64,000 bases of DNA from Oryzias latipes (taxonomy: Eukaryota; Chordata; Actinopteri; Beloniformes; Adrianichthyidae): NCBI RefSeq assembly GCF_002234675.1, contig NC_019879.2:12094464-12158463 (forward strand). Reading direction: 5' to 3'. The notes below the pieces were generated by a model. It was not told the origin of the DNA. It was given only the letters and a program-made list of their open reading frames with translations, and did no database searches. A program made the translations under genes and the position numbers. Shown in pieces: positions 61,901-64,000 of this stretch; position 1 is the stretch's first letter, and every line of letters begins with the position of its first letter.

Positions 61901-64000
61901 TTACTCATATGATGGTATGTGTGTATCATTTGAAAACACAATCCCATTTGGAGAGGACATAACATTGTTTTGAATGTAAAGTTTCATTATGCAGGAGAAT
62001 TGAAGGTGTTTTTTTTTGGGATATGTGTGTAAAGTTGTGAGAATGAGGCATGCTTTCAGAAAGGTGTAAATGATTTAGAAAAAAAAAAAAAGGTTACCTG
62101 TTTTCATGAACAGCATCTCTGAATGTGACCTGCTATTAGCTTTTAGCTTGATTACAAATGTCACTTTTAATGAGATTTGAGTCTTCCTGGAACAAAACCC
62201 AGAAATTGTGTCACCTCAGCTTTAATGGTTCGTGTTGTGTGTCTGACCCAGATTTGTGCTTCTCTTTCCACTCACCCAGATGTACTGGAGACGGGGGGCA
62301 TGCAGAGAGGAGAAACCTCTGGAAAACAGAAACCCTGACCTCCTGTTTTTTGGCCCAACTGATGGTCTCTGCTTTCACCATCTGCAGATGCTCTTTAGAA
62401 CGGGAAAGAAACTCAGCTGGTTTCATCTTCCTGTTTCATTAGAAGTGGACTTTACCACGTTTTCAGGGGTTTTCCCATGATACTTTCAAGAGGTTACATG
62501 ATCCTTTGTGTGCTTAAGCACCAAGCAGGTGACACCTACCACAGCTCTGTAGTACCATTCCTGTGTGGTGTTGAGAATGAACATAAAGTGGGGTCAGCTC
62601 CTCACACACCAAACCTTATTTAATCAATGGGATCGATCGCCTCTGTCCCCAGATCAGGCCTCTTACAGTCTGCTGATCCTCTAATCCACCTCAACATTTG
62701 CATTTCTGACCATTTAAAATCCAACTTCATGCTCTGTAAGTGTGCTGCATTGTGTAAGTCACTCCTCTGCACTCTGAGAGCCTGGCTTCACTCCCGTAAT
62801 CCCGCCATCCGCCCAGCCCCGGCTCCATCACTCCTTCCAACGCCACATCAGGGGGATTTGAGGGCCATTAAGAGATGGCTTTTGATGTGTTTGTGTGTCC
62901 AACCATAAACACACACACACACAGAAGCTGGGAGGGTGAATGTGAGAACACACCAACACATCGGGTGGAGCAGAGCCACATGCCAGGCAGAAGGACGGGA
63001 CGGGCGTGATGGACGTGTGCATTTGGAAGGTCAATTTTACGATACATGGATGTTTGGAAAGACCTGCAGGTACGTCCGTCTGGCCTCCATACACCTTCAT
63101 GTCTGAGCAGCAGCTGCTCACACGCTGACCAAACTGTGTGTGGCGGATTTTACTGCCTCACGTCATTTGGTTTGACGACTGGAGAAAGATGAATTGTTTT
63201 CTATTTATTTAATGACAAACAGGAGCCTCAGCGGTGCGATAAACAGAGACATGAGACTGACACCTCCTCATTCTGGTCACCAGCAGTATGCAGTGGGAAG
63301 CAGCATCTGTGGAATGGTGTTTCATTCTTCCAGCAGAATTTATCAGCTAACGTCTCAGTCTCTCTGGCTCCAATGGGTGGTCAAGCCAGTCCAGGAAGTG
63401 CTGAGTGAAGCTGGCATCAGGACTGGAACACTCCATTCTCTCTTCTGATGAACCTGCACTGTAGGGACGATCTTTGAGTTCTGACTGGGAATGGCTTAAG
63501 ATCACCTCCAAATCACCAGTTAGGTGATGCTGCCCCATCCCATCACTCTAAGTTTTTGAGAAAATAATTCGTAAAGCAGGACAAGTGAACATTTACTTAA
63601 AGTGAGATCATTTTGCAAAGTTCCATCTCAGTGAAATGTTGTCAGTCAGTGTCTTGTATAAAACAATACGAGTGAATTAGACCAGAAAGGACAAAAATAG
63701 ATGAGTAGATGAGTTATTGCTGTGAAGAAAAGATTTATGGATTCTTTTTCTTACGTTTTAAAGCTTTTTCTTTACAAAGCAGACACCATGTGAGGGTGAA
63801 ACAAGCAGGTCTGACAACGATTCAAGGTCTTTCTGCTCAGCAGCATTCTTATTCCAGACAAATAACGTCATTTGCTTCTGCCTTGTGATGATTGAATGCC
63901 AACATTTTTCCAGACAGTGCTCCGATCCTTTTTTTTTTTTTACAGATGTTGCAACTGCTGGTTTTGTGCCATTTCAGATCTCCCTTAATCCTGGCATGTC

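Larger units (their letters stand above)
56639..64000. other. Gene-poor right end of the window
   Basis: After the pseudokinase-SGNH gene come the minisatellite, then 57850-58930, where I see only AT-rich sequence. MITE copy F is at 58935-59138 and a hAT-like fragment is near 59712. A Tc1/IS630 relic is at 60840-61330 and MITE copies G and H are at 61505-61567 and 61670-61900. From 61905 to 64000 there is no recognisable gene, RNA or transposon, and the short frames show no family features. Confidence 0.6.

Noticed and set aside
63194..63448. Possible exon of a downstream gene at the right edge
   Set aside because: No splice-phase consistency or recognisable domain. The short frame is compatible with chance.

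Overview
The window is vertebrate nuclear DNA, most likely from a percomorph teleost. A medaka-like (Oryzias) genome is plausible but not proven. The grounds are intron-split orthologues of three conserved vertebrate genes with GT-AG splice sites, plus a dense load of teleost-type transposons (hAT, Tc1/mariner, piggyBac-like MITEs, L2-type LINEs, tRNA-derived SINEs). All exon models below were built by reading splice signals and reading-frame phase in the sequence and comparing with the known protein families. No alignment or database search was run.

Layout. (1) 1-17636, minus strand: dnajc10 (ERdj5), 17 coding exons from the start codon through the second thioredoxin CXXC motif. The last exons, carrying the final thioredoxin domains and the ER-retention tail, lie beyond the left edge. 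Its introns hold a 1.06 kb near-complete palindrome, a SINE, a hAT element with a LINE inside it, a Tc1 relic and two tandem TIR elements rich in GATCGG. (2) 17637-21955: intergenic DNA with old repeats. (3) 21956-30506, plus strand: complete nup35 (Nup53), nine coding exons, 297 codons. Its third intron holds two inverted copies of a palindrome-bearing DNA element, one split by an L2-type LINE with a long open reverse-transcriptase frame. (4) 30507-36100: repeat-bearing intergenic DNA. (5) 36105-48350, plus strand: complete ddx3 (DEAD-box RNA helicase), 676 codons without and 693 with an in-frame 51-nt cassette exon between the two RecA lobes, followed by a long 3' UTR. (6) 48350-64000: repeat-rich DNA with seven copies of one piggyBac-like MITE family and one unexpected gene at 54074-56638. 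This is a single-exon 854-codon reading frame that joins a degenerate, HIPK-like kinase C-lobe to two SGNH-hydrolase-like domains. It sits between a 223-bp palindrome ending at a TATA box and a hairpin-forming minisatellite.

The three conserved genes work in unrelated housekeeping roles (ER disulfide reduction and ERAD, nuclear pore scaffold, RNA helicase). dnajc10 and nup35 are near neighbours in human too, whereas DDX3X is on the human X, so their adjacency here is a local rearrangement of vertebrate synteny. The pseudokinase-SGNH gene is the best candidate for an undescribed system.
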